A DNA stretch of 64,000 bases, from the NCBI GenBank assembly GCA_014084085.1, contig NPFB01000019.1, positions 840-64,839 of the forward strand, read 5' to 3'. Each line of letters begins with the position of its first letter. Position 1 is the stretch's first letter. Of this stretch, positions 10,010-18,625 are shown in pieces. The notes under the pieces are model-generated. The model did no database searches. It was not told where the DNA came from and was given only the letters and a program-made list of their open reading frames with translations. Made by a program: the position numbers and the translations under genes. Origin of the DNA: Hondaea fermentalgiana. Lineage: Eukaryota > Sar > Bigyra > Thraustochytrida > Thraustochytriidae.

Positions 10010-10997
10010 TCGACGTCTGGCCTTCGTGAAAGACTTTAAGGAGCCGCTGAGATGAGTTACGTAACAATTTCGTGAATTACATTGATTGATACACCGTCTT
10101 GAAACGCTTTGTGCTGCAGTATTGCGTCATTGGATTCTATCGAGAACAAGTTCGACGTTGACACACCATAAAGCTGGCGCTTTTCGGGCACCCTTTGATC
10201 GATGATGAGCCAATTTCATTCAATCCATGAGTTCAAGTAAAAGAATATGCAAGAGCAAAGTGCAACTACTTACTTGGTCCCTTCAGGCTCTTGGCACTAC
10301 TTCAAATATATGTATTAGAAGCAACAGCAGCACACACAGCGTCGGCCGCACGCGTGCTTCCTTTCTTGTCTGAAAAGTAGGGTAATGAAGGTGGCACTTT
10401 CTCGCGAAATTTGTCTTACTCTTTCGTGGGCTTCTCTTTCTTCTCATCGCGAAACGTGCTACGCACTGTCTTCGAGATTGAGTCGCAAAATCTTTTTTCT
10501 CTCTCTCTCTCGTGCTGAAGCGACTCTTGTGCTTAAGCGAAACCTCTCTTGAGTTCGTATTCTGGTAGAAGGCGGGGCGAGACTCTCTCACTTGCCTTGG
10601 GCCGATACCGGTCTGGTTCGTATACTCTTTGAGGGCGCATCACGGGTATGGCGCTCCATGGTGCTCGCGCGCGCTCAAAACAAACTTTTCGAGCCACGAA
10701 CGCTCGTCTCTGAAGCTTTGCAATGTGCGCGCGCGCGCTCAAACAAGTCCCGAGCCAAGAACGCTCGTTTCTGAAGCTTTGCAATGTGTGCGCGCGCGCT
10801 CGATCATTCTTCTAGAAAAGCTTACATGTTTCACTTTCCATGGCGCTCCATGGTGCGCGCGCGCGCTCAAAAACAAACTTTGTGAGACAAGAACGCTCGT
10901 TTTCGAAGCTTTGAATTGTGCGCGCGCGCTCGTTTATTCTTCTACAAAAGCTCACCTTCCCTCGCTTTCCCTCAAAACAGAACCACAATCGCCAGAC
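10010..10997. other. Intergenic region with CG-alternating repeats
   Basis: The first 600 bp look non-coding; minus-strand frames there are Arg/Lys-rich and unsupported. The last 330 bp are the repeat block described separately. Confidence 0.5.
10650..10975 (+). repeat. Imperfect nested tandem repeat with (CG)n cores
   Basis: Segments reading GAACGCTCGT, then GAAGCTTTG, then a GCGCGCGCGCTC core recur three times (about 10697, 10760 and 10890). A larger unit beginning GGCGCTCCATGGTG occurs twice (about 10651 and 10842). The CG-alternating cores could form Z-DNA. The block ends just upstream of the ATG at 10998. Confidence 0.75.
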
Positions 10998-11165
10998 ATG
11001 GTTCTCTCACAAAAGCAAAGGGCGCTGCTCGGTGATTTCATGCGTGGAACGGTCGGCGCGTACAAGATCAAGGACCGACTAGCCCTCCATCGCCTCACTG
11101 ATTTGTACTCAGAACACTTCGACGAGAGCGGCTTCGTGTATGATTTTTGTAAGCTCTGGTCATGA
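10998..11165 (+). CDS. Short hypothetical ORF, possibly a first exon
   Basis: From the ATG at 10998 the frame encodes 55 residues of ordinary composition (start MVLSQKQRALLGDFMRGT, with YKIKDRLALHRLTDLY later). The sequence gtaagc, a consensus donor, sits just before the stop, so this may be exon 1 of a longer transcript whose acceptor I cannot place. The longer frame starting at 10629 runs through the repeat block and is probably not the real start. No family recognised. Confidence 0.3.
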   Translation: MVLSQKQRALLGDFMRGTVGAYKIKDRLALHRLTDLYSEHFDESGFVYDFCKLWS

Positions 11166-11593
11166 CTTAGGTACACGTCCAGATACACTGCACTAGTTAG
11201 TATTCGTGGACGGCCTGGTAAACCAGGACCTCTTATTGAGTATTTTGATTTCCAAGCTACTTTGGTGAAATCCAGCAACAAAAAGGTGGTCGATCTTTCG
11301 TGCGAATCATGCTAACCCGAGCGGGCTTTGTGAAAGCCGTTAATGGATCAAGATCTGCCGCTGGGTTAGGTAGTTCGGGTTTGGTCGAGCGGCGCGCGGC
11401 TTTACCGTGATGCCTCGTCCTTGGCATCATATACAATTCTGTGAGCACCCCAGGAAAGTTGCCCCAAGAAGCCGTAAATCTGGCAGAAAGGTGGAGAACT
11501 TACCACCCTCAAAGAAATAAGCAAAAGCATTTGGCAAAATCTTCTCCTTTACTTTTCACTCAACAATGCCGCGCCTCTAAGTTTGCGCCAGGG
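11166..11593. other. No gene identified
   Basis: Neither strand has a frame with recognisable content. Short minus-strand fragments of plausible composition may be more of the viral-type remnant that starts just to the right, but I cannot show it. Confidence 0.4.
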
Positions 11594-11880
11594 TTACCCA
11601 TCGTAAATTTTCACGAAAATCTCGCGCACCACGGCACCAGTTTCCGTCTGGGAGGCAATGCAGAACTTTTTCAGGGCTTTGGGCGTGAGGTAATACTTAT
11701 TATTAGATCCGCTGCGCGTCCGAAAATATCTGTCGTAACTCGTAATCTACCCCTTCTTGGAGCCAGAGATGGCCACGTTTCCTGTCAAAGTCGGACCGCA
11801 TTATTCTTTTGTTGTCCCATAATTTGGCACACGAAGTCGAAGTCGATGGTAGATAGAAATACATCGAGGGCCCTGAGTGC
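11594..11880 (-). pseudogene. Frameshifted remnant of an MSV199/AntA-type domain gene
   Basis: Three fragments in different minus-strand frames, read in order, look like one domain of the MSV199/AntA/Bro-N type found in large DNA viruses and phage antirepressors. Fragment 1 (to about 11787) has DFDFVCQIMG. Fragment 2 (about 11800-11730) has LWLQEGVDYELRQ, like the G-DY motif of the family. Fragment 3 (about 11724-11594) has KYYLTPKALKKFCIAS followed by GAVVREIFVK and a TAA stop, like the YFLT-x-A-K-x-C and VR-YF motifs. At least two frameshifts and an in-frame stop separate them, so no intact product is made. The family call rests on motif order only. It lies directly downstream of the kinase-like gene on the same strand. 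Confidence 0.5.
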
Positions 11881-11899
11881 ATTATCCTTTCGCGGCGCG

Positions 11900-12314
11900 T
11901 CAGGTCTTGGGATGGCCTTTCTTTAGCGCGCGAGAGAAGACGCGATCGAAGTCTTCGCAGTCCTTATTCAGTTCGCGGATAGACGCATCAATCTTGGCCT
12001 GAGCGAAGTCGATGATGCGGACGGTGCCAGCATCGTCCACGACAAAGTTCCGCAGCAGCACGTCGCGGTGCGCGACGCAAACCGCGTGCACAGNNNNNNN
12101 NNNNNNNNNNNNNNNNNNNNNNNNNNNNNNNNNNNNNNNNNNNNNNNNNNNNNNNNNNNNNNNNNNNNNNNNNNNNNNNNNNNNNNNNNNNNNGATCAAC
12201 TTGCTCGACGCGTTGCATCATCCGTGCCTCGTATGCGTCGAGATGAGCGACCATCGAGGCGCGTTCCATTGGCGTGTCAAGAAGGACCTCGGCGAAAGGC
12301 TTCGTGGTCGTCAT
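11900..12314 (-). CDS. Atypical protein-kinase-like protein, interrupted by assembly gap
   Basis: The N-terminal part (ATG at 12314, MTTTKPFAEVLLDTPMERAS) and the C-terminal part (12093-11900) flank a 100-N gap at 12094-12193, so the gap's true length and the reading phase across it are unknown. The C-terminal part has a kinase-type catalytic loop and metal-binding motif: AHRDVLLRNFVV, then RIIDFAQAK. The usual Lys of HRDxKxxN is Leu and DFG is DFA, as in divergent kinase-like and aminoglycoside-kinase-like proteins. The Asp and Asn needed for catalysis are present. The protein ends about 35 residues after the DFA motif, so there is no normal large C-lobe. It may be a short kinase-like family or a truncated gene. 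An upstream frame extension to 12476 is Arg-rich and unlikely to be translated. Confidence 0.5.
12094..12193. other. Assembly gap (100 N)
   Basis: Exactly 100 N, so a placeholder of unknown true length. It interrupts the kinase-like gene. Confidence 0.99.
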
Positions 12315-12565
12315 CGCGCCGCCCTTCCTCCCTCTCCCACGCGCGCTCGCGCCCGCGCGCGCTCCTCTCCGCGCCCCCTCTCTCTCCGCGCGCTCACTCG
12401 TGCGCGCGCACGCGTGCGTCGTTCTGGGTCTGCAGCCGAAAAGAAAGAGGTTTCCGTGAGTGTCACTCGTGACCAACTAGGCTTAGGTTAGGTTTGGTTT
12501 GGGTATGTGTGGGGTAAAACAACGTGCTGGCAGACTTACATCGTCCGTCTGCAAAGAAAGACGAG

Positions 12566-14509
12566 ATGAAGAAGGCCATCGCCAGGAGGTCCAGCGCGGC
12601 GCGTGCCAGCTTGCAACGCATCCGCTTCAGCTTCACGCGCAAGGCGGATGGCGAGATCTACTCCGAGGACGCGCGCAGGATCGTCGACCCGCGCAGCATC
12701 TCCCTGCGCGCCATAGGGGCTCCGCGACGAGGTGCTCAGCGGAGAAGTCGCCGCTTCGGTTGAGCTGTATGTGGCTAAGCGCGACCTCTCTGACAGAAAG
12801 GTGCCACCATCCAGGCCCTGCGCACCAGGGCGAATGGCACACTGCAAGGTCGCGTGCCGTACGTCGGAGTGCCCATCACCTTCGAGTCCGGAAAGGACGC
12901 CGATCCCAAGCCCCGTCAAGACTGGATCACAGAAGATGTGGCTGAGCATAAGATACTTGCTTTGACCAAGAACCTGCCCCACGCCCAGTTCTACCTCTGT
13001 CTGCTCGATAAAGAGGACATTGGCAAAGAGTTCCAAGGCACCTTTGTAAGCCAGGCGCGAAAGTGCCGCTTTCAGGACCTCGTCGCAGCGCTCGAGGACC
13101 ATTTTGGCCAAGACGCCGACACGGCCTTTGTCTGGCTCGACCTCTTTTGCGCGAACCAGCCTCTGCTGACCAGCGCAGACGAAGATCTGCCTCCCAAAGT
13201 GGTTTCCGCACAGAATCAGTATCTGACGCACGGCTTGCATCGGGCAATCGGGCGATTCGGACGCGCTGTCATCTTCTTTGGCCGCTGGGACGTGCCCGCG
13301 CCGCTGCAGCGGGCCTGGTGCGTATGGGAGATCATGGGTGCCATTACGCAGGCGCAGAACTTCGAGGTCGTCATTACGCCCGGACAAGAGCAGGCTTTTG
13401 TCGAGGCGCTGCTTGCAGATGTTCATGGATTGGCCAAGATCATGGCCGATAACAACAGCATGCGCAATGCAGAGTGCTGGAAGAAAGGAGACAAGGAGAT
13501 GATGGACAAAGCAATCGAAGTAATCGTGGATGGTGGCTATGTGACACTGATCAAAGAGGTCAATCGACACGTGCACGCATGGCGGCTGAAAATGGCGCGA
13601 GACGCAGTACTGGAAGCTCGGAGTGGCGATGGCCATGTACGCAAGCTTGCTCTGATTCTTGGTTGCACTGGTCAGCTATTGAAAAGCCAGGGCGAGTACA
13701 TTGAAGCTTTGCAGATGCTCGAGGAAGCGCTGTCGATTCGCAAGGAAAGTCTTGGTGACCGGTATCTCGATGTGGCGGCCACGCTACACAAAATAGCCGG
13801 CGCGTATGGTTCACAAGGCCGCTACGAGGAGGCCTTGGCGTAATACGAGGAAGCGCTGTCGATTTTTAAGGCAAATCTTGGTGATCGGCGTCCCGATATG
13901 GCGACTACGCTCAACGACATCGCCGGCGTGTATTACCACCAAGGCCGCTACGAGGAGGCCTTGGCGTACTACGAGGTTGTGCTGTCGATCTACAGGGAAA
14001 GTCGTGGCGACCGGCATCCCAATGCGGCGGGCACGCTCAACAACATTACCGGCGTATATGACTCATAAGGCCGCTACGAGGAGGCCTCGGCGTACAACGA
14101 TGAAGCGCTATCGATTTTTAAGGAAAATCTTGGCGATCGGCGTCCCGATATGGCGACTGCGCTCAGCAAGATTACCGGCGTATATGACTCACAAGGCCGC
14201 TACGAGGAGGCCTCGGCGTACAACGAGGAAGCGCTGTCGATTTTAAAGGAAAATCTTGGCGATCGGCGTCCCGATATGGCGACTGCGCTCAACGACATCG
14301 CCGACGTGTATTACCACCAAGGCCGCTACGAGGAGGCCTTGGCGTACTACGAGGAAGCGCTGTCGATTCAGAAGGAAAGTCTTGGCGACCGTCATCCTTC
14401 AGTGGCGACCACGCTCAACAGCATCGATGAAAAAGGAAAATCAGTCCAGCCTCATCAGGATTCAGCATTATCTTCGAACCTTCTTAATCAGAACCAGCAT
14501 CAGAACTGA
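12566..14509 (+). pseudogene. TIR/HET-like plus TPR (kinesin-light-chain type) gene with disabling changes
   Basis: Coding similarity starts at the ATG at 12566 (MKKAIARRSSAARASLQRI). It shifts to another frame at about 12715-12790 (LRDEVLSGEVAASVEL) and returns at about 12795 (KGATIQALRTRANG). A 329-codon stretch with a WLDLFCANQ and LQRAWCVWEI pattern follows, resembling the TIR/HET-like N-terminal domain of stramenopile TPR proteins. Then come six units of 126 bp (starts 13715, 13841, 13967, 14093, 14219, 14345), each a 42-residue TPR of the type YEEALSIxKExLGDRxPDMAT. TAA codons interrupt the TPRs at 13841-13843 (TAC to TAA) and 14066-14068 (CAA to TAA). The frame shifts could be very small introns (one candidate is only 30 bp), but with two nonsense codons decay is simpler. 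Stop readthrough is the alternative. Confidence 0.65.
13715..14440 (+). repeat. Six near-identical 126-bp TPR-coding tandem repeats
   Basis: Units share long identical DNA blocks such as AAGGCCGCTACGAGGAGGCC, showing recent expansion or gene conversion at the DNA level rather than ancient TPR divergence. Confidence 0.9.
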
Positions 14510-14689
14510 CGCCAAATTGACAAAGAGCTCTCGTGTACCTCTTTGCCTAATGCTTCAAAACAATCACTATGCGCCAATGCAGGAGAGCCCCAAACAAGAA
14601 AGGGTGAAGGATAGGGATCTAGCATGATGAAACACTCCTTGAGCGTTTACTTTTACTCTTACTTTTTTCCTTGTTCCAAATGTAAGCCG

Positions 14690-15137
14690 TCAGATAATCG
14701 TGCAGGACATGGGTTCTGCGTCTGCAGAGTAGATGCCCGGAATCATGAGATTGCACTTTTCGGCCACGCAGAGAACAATGCCAGAGCGAAACGCGTTGAT
14801 ATTGCGGTCCTTCAGCCAATGCCACATGGCATCGAGGTGATCTTGCTGCGACATGCCGGCTTTTCGCAACGTAAGAAACTTGCCGATGAGCTGGTACGTG
14901 GTGGTGACGGATGATTCGTTCCCGAAGGACCTGGCGAGCAGCCTTTTGGCCCCATCACCGATTCCAGGGACCTCCGTGATGTTCCCTGTGATGGGAGAGG
15001 CGAGAAATGCTGCAAGGGCATCCTTGATTTCGTAAAATGTAAAGTTAGAGAAACGATGTTGACAGAGGTCTCGTATTGATTCTATTTAGAAAACATACCT
15101 CGTTCACCATAGACCTGTTCGCGTCGAATCCGGCCAT
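14690..15137 (-). CDS. BAF-like DNA-binding protein, copy 2 (two exons, minus strand)
   Basis: Exon 1 is 15137-15099 (MAGFDANRSMVNE), the intron is 15098-15023 (76 bp, GTATGT donor, ATCAAG acceptor) and exon 2 is 15022-14690, ending at TGA. The joined product is 123 residues and intact, although no single open frame starting with ATG shows it. Shared features with copies 1 and 3 are VPGIG (helix-hairpin-helix), TTTYQLIGKFLTLRKAGM, QQDHLDAMWHWLKD and EKCNLMIPGIY. It is the most diverged copy: the segment after the hairpin reads LLARSFGNESS, and the tail ends ADAEPMSCTII. The gene lies inverted relative to the other two. Function is as for copy 1: a likely DNA-bridging protein, by inference. 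Confidence 0.7.
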
Positions 15138-16486
15138 CGTGTAGTTGTTCTTGTCGGCTGCTGAGTCGGACCGCTTGCTAAGGGCAGCTCTTGAGCAGAA
15201 CCAGCTTCGTACAGCGCCTCGCGGGACCGCAAGAGTGACACAACGAGCTCGTCGATTACGGGTAACAGCGTTGCGTGGTCAAGTACCACGAGCCGTGCCC
15301 CGAAAAGTTCTCCCGATTTCACAGATCTTGATTTGTCGCGCCGCGCTACCACCGCGCCTCGTCCGCAAGGAAAGTCAAAGAGGTAAAAAAAAAATCGCCA
15401 ACCCCCTTCTGATCGAATCCTCCTCACAAATCCAGTCCTGTCACGACTCCAGCAAATTAAAGCCAGACAATCTGCGGTGACCAGCAATGCGCGGTAGGGT
15501 GTCTCCATGACCCAGATTTCGCCTTGAAATTTCTTTCCCGCGTCACCGGCAAAAATGCGGTAGGTGGGAAAGGCCAAATTTGATGTCAGACGATACTTTG
15601 AGGCGAGTCCTCGTCAACGCGGGATGCGAAATAGACTGCTAGCCACTGCCACTGGCAAAAATTGCAAAATCAATTTCCGTTCAAGCACTAGGTGAGGAAG
15701 CCAGTCAGTCTGCGGTGACCAGAGATGTGGGTGGGGGGGGCTCAACGGCTTCCCGAGTCAGTGATGCGTTAGAGAGGCCAAACTTGCCGGCAAAGCGGCG
15801 GACGATGCTACGGCAAGCGCTCTCGTCAACGCGGGACGCGGAATGGATTGCCAGCCAGGCCTATAGCAAAAATTGCGTGATAGATTTCCGTTCAAGCCCC
15901 AGGTGAGTAAACCACTCAGTCTCTCAGTCTGCGGTGACCAGAGATGTCAGTGAAGAGGCTTCCCAAGTCAGTGATGCGTTAGAGAGGCCAAACTTGCGGG
16001 CAAAGCGGCGGACGATGCTACGGCAAGCGCTCTCGTCAACGCGGGGCGCGGAATGGATTGCCAGGATTAGCGGACAACTTTGAGAACTGGACCGTGACCA
16101 ATTGGATCGGCCCCGGTCAATCGTGCGTGAGTGAGCGCACTTGACAAGCTATGAACGTGAACTAGATGGACGCGGTCGGCAAGCCGGAAAAGCCGGACAA
16201 ATGAGGGCAACAGAAGTTTCTGCCAAATCGCGAGAGCCAGCAACTCCGCGCCGCTGGTTGGACAGGGCGGGGGAAGAGAACATCCAAGAGTTGACTCCGC
16301 GTCAAAATCAGACATAAAACGCATCGAAAAGTAAAGGATGAAAAAGGAAAAAGCAAAGTCCTCCGTACAGAAGTCTTGGAGGCCGTCAGCAAATCGCAAA
16401 CTTCGAACACCGCAAACTTGCAATTCTTCGAGATATCCACCAAAGCAACACTTCAAGCACGCTCACGTGAATCAACACAAGACAAG
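15138..16486. other. Intergenic region with 220-bp tandem repeats
   Basis: It lies between BAF-like copies 2 (minus) and 3 (plus), so it must hold both promoters. Open frames on each strand are short or lack an ATG. The main structure is the tandem repeat at 15465-16070. Confidence 0.5.
15465..16070. repeat. About 2.7 copies of a ~220-240 bp tandem repeat
   Basis: The anchor TCTGCGGTGACCAG recurs at about 15469, 15710 and 15929 (spacing about 241 and 219). Copies 2 and 3 share blocks such as GTCAGTGATGCGTTAGAGAG and GCGGACGATGCTACGGCAAG. Copy 1 is diverged. No coding content is evident, so it may be a decayed mobile element or local satellite. Confidence 0.8.
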
Positions 16487-16953
16487 ATGGCAGGCTTCGA
16501 TCCGAGCAAGTCTATGGTGAAGGAGGTACGTTAACAAGGTCCTGCAAGCTTCTTTCTTCTTACTTTGTTTCGTTTTCAGCCTTGCCGGAAAGTGCAAAGG
16601 AAAATTATGAATTGAGAAACTAACGAGCTCATCATTTGTAGGATGCCCTCGCTGCATTCCTTGCCGCGCCTATCTCCGAGGACCTCGAGCAAGTCCCGGG
16701 AATCGGCCCTGCGGCCAAGAAGGCTCTCGCTGTGCCACTCAAGGGTGATCAGGCCGTCACCACTACGTACCAGCTCGTCGGCAAGTTTCTTACTCTGCGA
16801 GCAGCGGGCATGACGCAGCAAGAGCATCTTGATGCCATGTGGCACTGGCTGAATGCCCGTGGTATTAGCTCTCATCGCGCTGGTATCGTGCACAGCATTG
16901 CCGAGAAGTGCAATCTCATGATCCCTGGCATCTACGATTCGGCTGCCCACTAA
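16487..16953 (+). CDS. BAF-like DNA-binding protein, copy 3 (two exons)
   Basis: Exon 1 is 16487-16525 (MAGFDPSKSMVKE), the intron is 16526-16641 (116 bp, GTACGT donor, TTGTAG acceptor) and exon 2 is 16642-16953. The product is 116 residues. It keeps VPGIGPAAKK, TTTYQLVGKFLTLRAAGM, QQEHLDAMWHWLNARG and EKCNLMIPGIYD, and is closest to copy 1. The introns of the three copies differ in length and sequence while the exons are strongly conserved, which indicates selection on the protein. The helix-hairpin-helix and the spacing to the W-L helix match BAF, a small dimeric DNA-bridging protein. Confidence 0.7.
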
Positions 16954-17093
16954 TGAAGACAGTGGATCGATGAATTAGGGTCCCTAGACTTCCCAAAACC
17001 GAGCAAAAGAAACAAAAGTGTCGTTATACATTGATATCTTGCTGTGACTTGCGTTAGGCCCTACAACCGCCAAACTTTGTCAGGTAGATTTGA

Positions 17094-17190
17094 CCAAAAA
17101 CAAAAGAAGGAAGAAGGGAAGAAGGGGAGAAGGGAAGAAGGGAAGAAGAAGAAGAAGAAGAAGAAGAAGAAGAAGAAGAAGAAGAAAACA
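17094..17190 (+). repeat. Purine-only (GAA)n / (GGGAA)n tract
   Basis: About 95 bases of almost pure purine, AAGAAGG units passing into a perfect GAA run, lie between BAF-like copy 3 and the convergent BRO1 gene. Mirror-repeat purine tracts of this kind can form triplex DNA. Confidence 0.85.
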
Positions 17191-17233
17191 AACGAAGAGC
17201 ACTCTTGTGTGCAAACCACTCTTCTATCTTGTC

Positions 17234-18625
17234 CTACTTTCTTGACGCCTCGTAGTCTGCAATAACCTCCTGCTGGACGTCGGGAGGAAGGCCGTCAAAA
17301 ACCTCCTTGTCGTAGCCTGGCGGCGCCTCGAGGCGGCCAGATTTCGACGAAGCCCCCTCCTTTTTCTTGGAACCGCCCATGCCAAACCAGCTCGAGAAAC
17401 CACCACTCGCCCGCTTGCTACCGTTTGCCGGCGCGGCGGGCGCGTTTTGGGCATCGGCCTCATGATGCTGTTCTCCAGGCGGCGTCCCGAAGGCAACAGC
17501 ATCCACCTCGGGCATTTCAAAGTCCACAGCCGTCGCAATGAAGCTACCCGCGGGGACGTTGAGACGGTCGCGCGTAGGAACTCCCTCAAAGTAGATTTTC
17601 TCATTGTCCTCGCGGTAGACATGGTACTTGTCGAGGATCTCAACACGCGCAGCTTCAACCTCGGGCCGTAAGAGCTTGTCCATCGTCGGCGAGAAAATAA
17701 TGCCGTTCAGCTGGTCGACGGCGAGACTGAGAAAGGCTACAGCCTCGCCAGGTTTTCCCTTGTCCTTTGCGGCATCGCCGAGAAACTTCATAGCGAGCGC
17801 ATGCGACATGGTCGAGACGAGCGCCGGCTCTTCGACGATGGGCTCAAAGAGAGTGTCCACAACAGGTCCGAGACGCCGCACGCTACCCACCAAATTGTGG
17901 GAGCGCTCAGAGAGTCCCAAAAGAAGTTTGCCCACCGTTGAAGCAGGCGTGCCCTTGAGGATGGCCTGCTGCACAGTGAGACGCTGCGCCATGCACACAA
18001 AGTACTCTGCGAGGACGGCGACCACGGCGGGCATGACTTCAGGGGGACGATTCTCTGGTGGGTTCACCCAGCGAGGCAGCATCACCTGGGAGACGTACTC
18101 CAGAATGCCAGCACCCTTTCGAAGCTCCTTGGCAGCGGCCACCAAGTTTGCCGCGCGATTGGGCCGCTCCGGATCCAAGAGCATACGCGCCACATTGTAG
18201 TGCGCCATGGCCTGGACCGTCAGGATGAAGCATACCTCGTAAACGAGGACCTGGCACTTGTACTCCTTCCTCTGCTTGTTCTTCTTTACAAGCACCGAAG
18301 TCCACGAGAACTCGAGCGGCTTGTTAAGACGAATCTGGGCGGTAGCGCTCTGCTCCATGCTGTGCGTGATTTTGTATACGCTCGGCAGGTAGTTTTCCAC
18401 GGCGGCCACCACGTTGCGTGGATCTACGCGGCCGCCCATGTTGGTGATGCCGTCGAGGAGCGTCTCGCGCTGTTGCGTGGCCACCTGGAGCAGCTCTTGC
18501 GCCTCGTGCGAAAGGTTGCCGCCAATGATGGCCTCAAAGCTCAGAGGCTTGGTCGTCGGCGTCCCGAACTCCGTGAACTTCATGAGCAGCTCGGCCACCG
18601 CGTCGAGGTCTTCGTCGCTCGCCAT
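17234..18625 (-). CDS. BRO1-domain protein with C-terminal ubiquitin-binding motif
   Basis: The 463-residue product begins with a BRO1 domain (about 1-375) of the Alix/BROX/Bro1 type. It is a helical banana-shaped domain that binds ESCRT-III CHMP4/Snf7, supported here by the QMS-like order of helices including MEQSATAQIRLNKPLEFSW and the KGKPGEAVAFLSLAVDQL segment. A flexible Gly/Ser/Lys linker (about 395-435) follows. The end VFDGLPPDVQQEVIADYEA matches the UBM consensus (F-x-x-LP-x-D-[IVL]-Q-x-E) of Pol iota and REV1. There is no V domain or proline-rich tail as in Alix, and no CaaX box as in BROX. The likely role is ESCRT-dependent sorting of ubiquitinated cargo. The start is the first ATG of the domain and gives the family's usual N-terminus. 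Confidence 0.75.
   Translation of the reverse strand: MASDEDLDAVAELLMKFTEFGTPTTKPLSFEAIIGGNLSHEAQELLQVATQQRETLLDGITNMGGRVDPRNVVAAVENYLPSVYKITHSMEQSATAQIRLNKPLEFSWTSVLVKKNKQRKEYKCQVLVYEVCFILTVQAMAHYNVARMLLDPERPNRAANLVAAAKELRKGAGILEYVSQVMLPRWVNPPENRPPEVMPAVVAVLAEYFVCMAQRLTVQQAILKGTPASTVGKLLLGLSERSHNLVGSVRRLGPVVDTLFEPIVEEPALVSTMSHALAMKFLGDAAKDKGKPGEAVAFLSLAVDQLNGIIFSPTMDKLLRPEVEAARVEILDKYHVYREDNEKIYFEGVPTRDRLNVPAGSFIATAVDFEMPEVDAVAFGTPPGEQHHEADAQNAPAAPANGSKRASGGFSSWFGMGGSKKKEGASSKSGRLEAPPGYDKEVFDGLPPDVQQEVIADYEASRK

Noticed and set aside
11281..11420. Possible tRNA-like segment
   Set aside because: No consistent acceptor, anticodon or T-arm pairing could be built by eye.
12768..12797. A 30-bp intron in the TPR gene (GTATGT...ACAG)
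   Set aside because: Splice-like ends exist, but the length is far below the other introns here and it would not explain the two nonsense codons.
15104..15577. 157-codon minus-strand frame upstream of BAF-like copy 2
   Set aside because: TTG start, overlaps exon 1 of the BAF-like gene in another frame and part of the tandem repeat.
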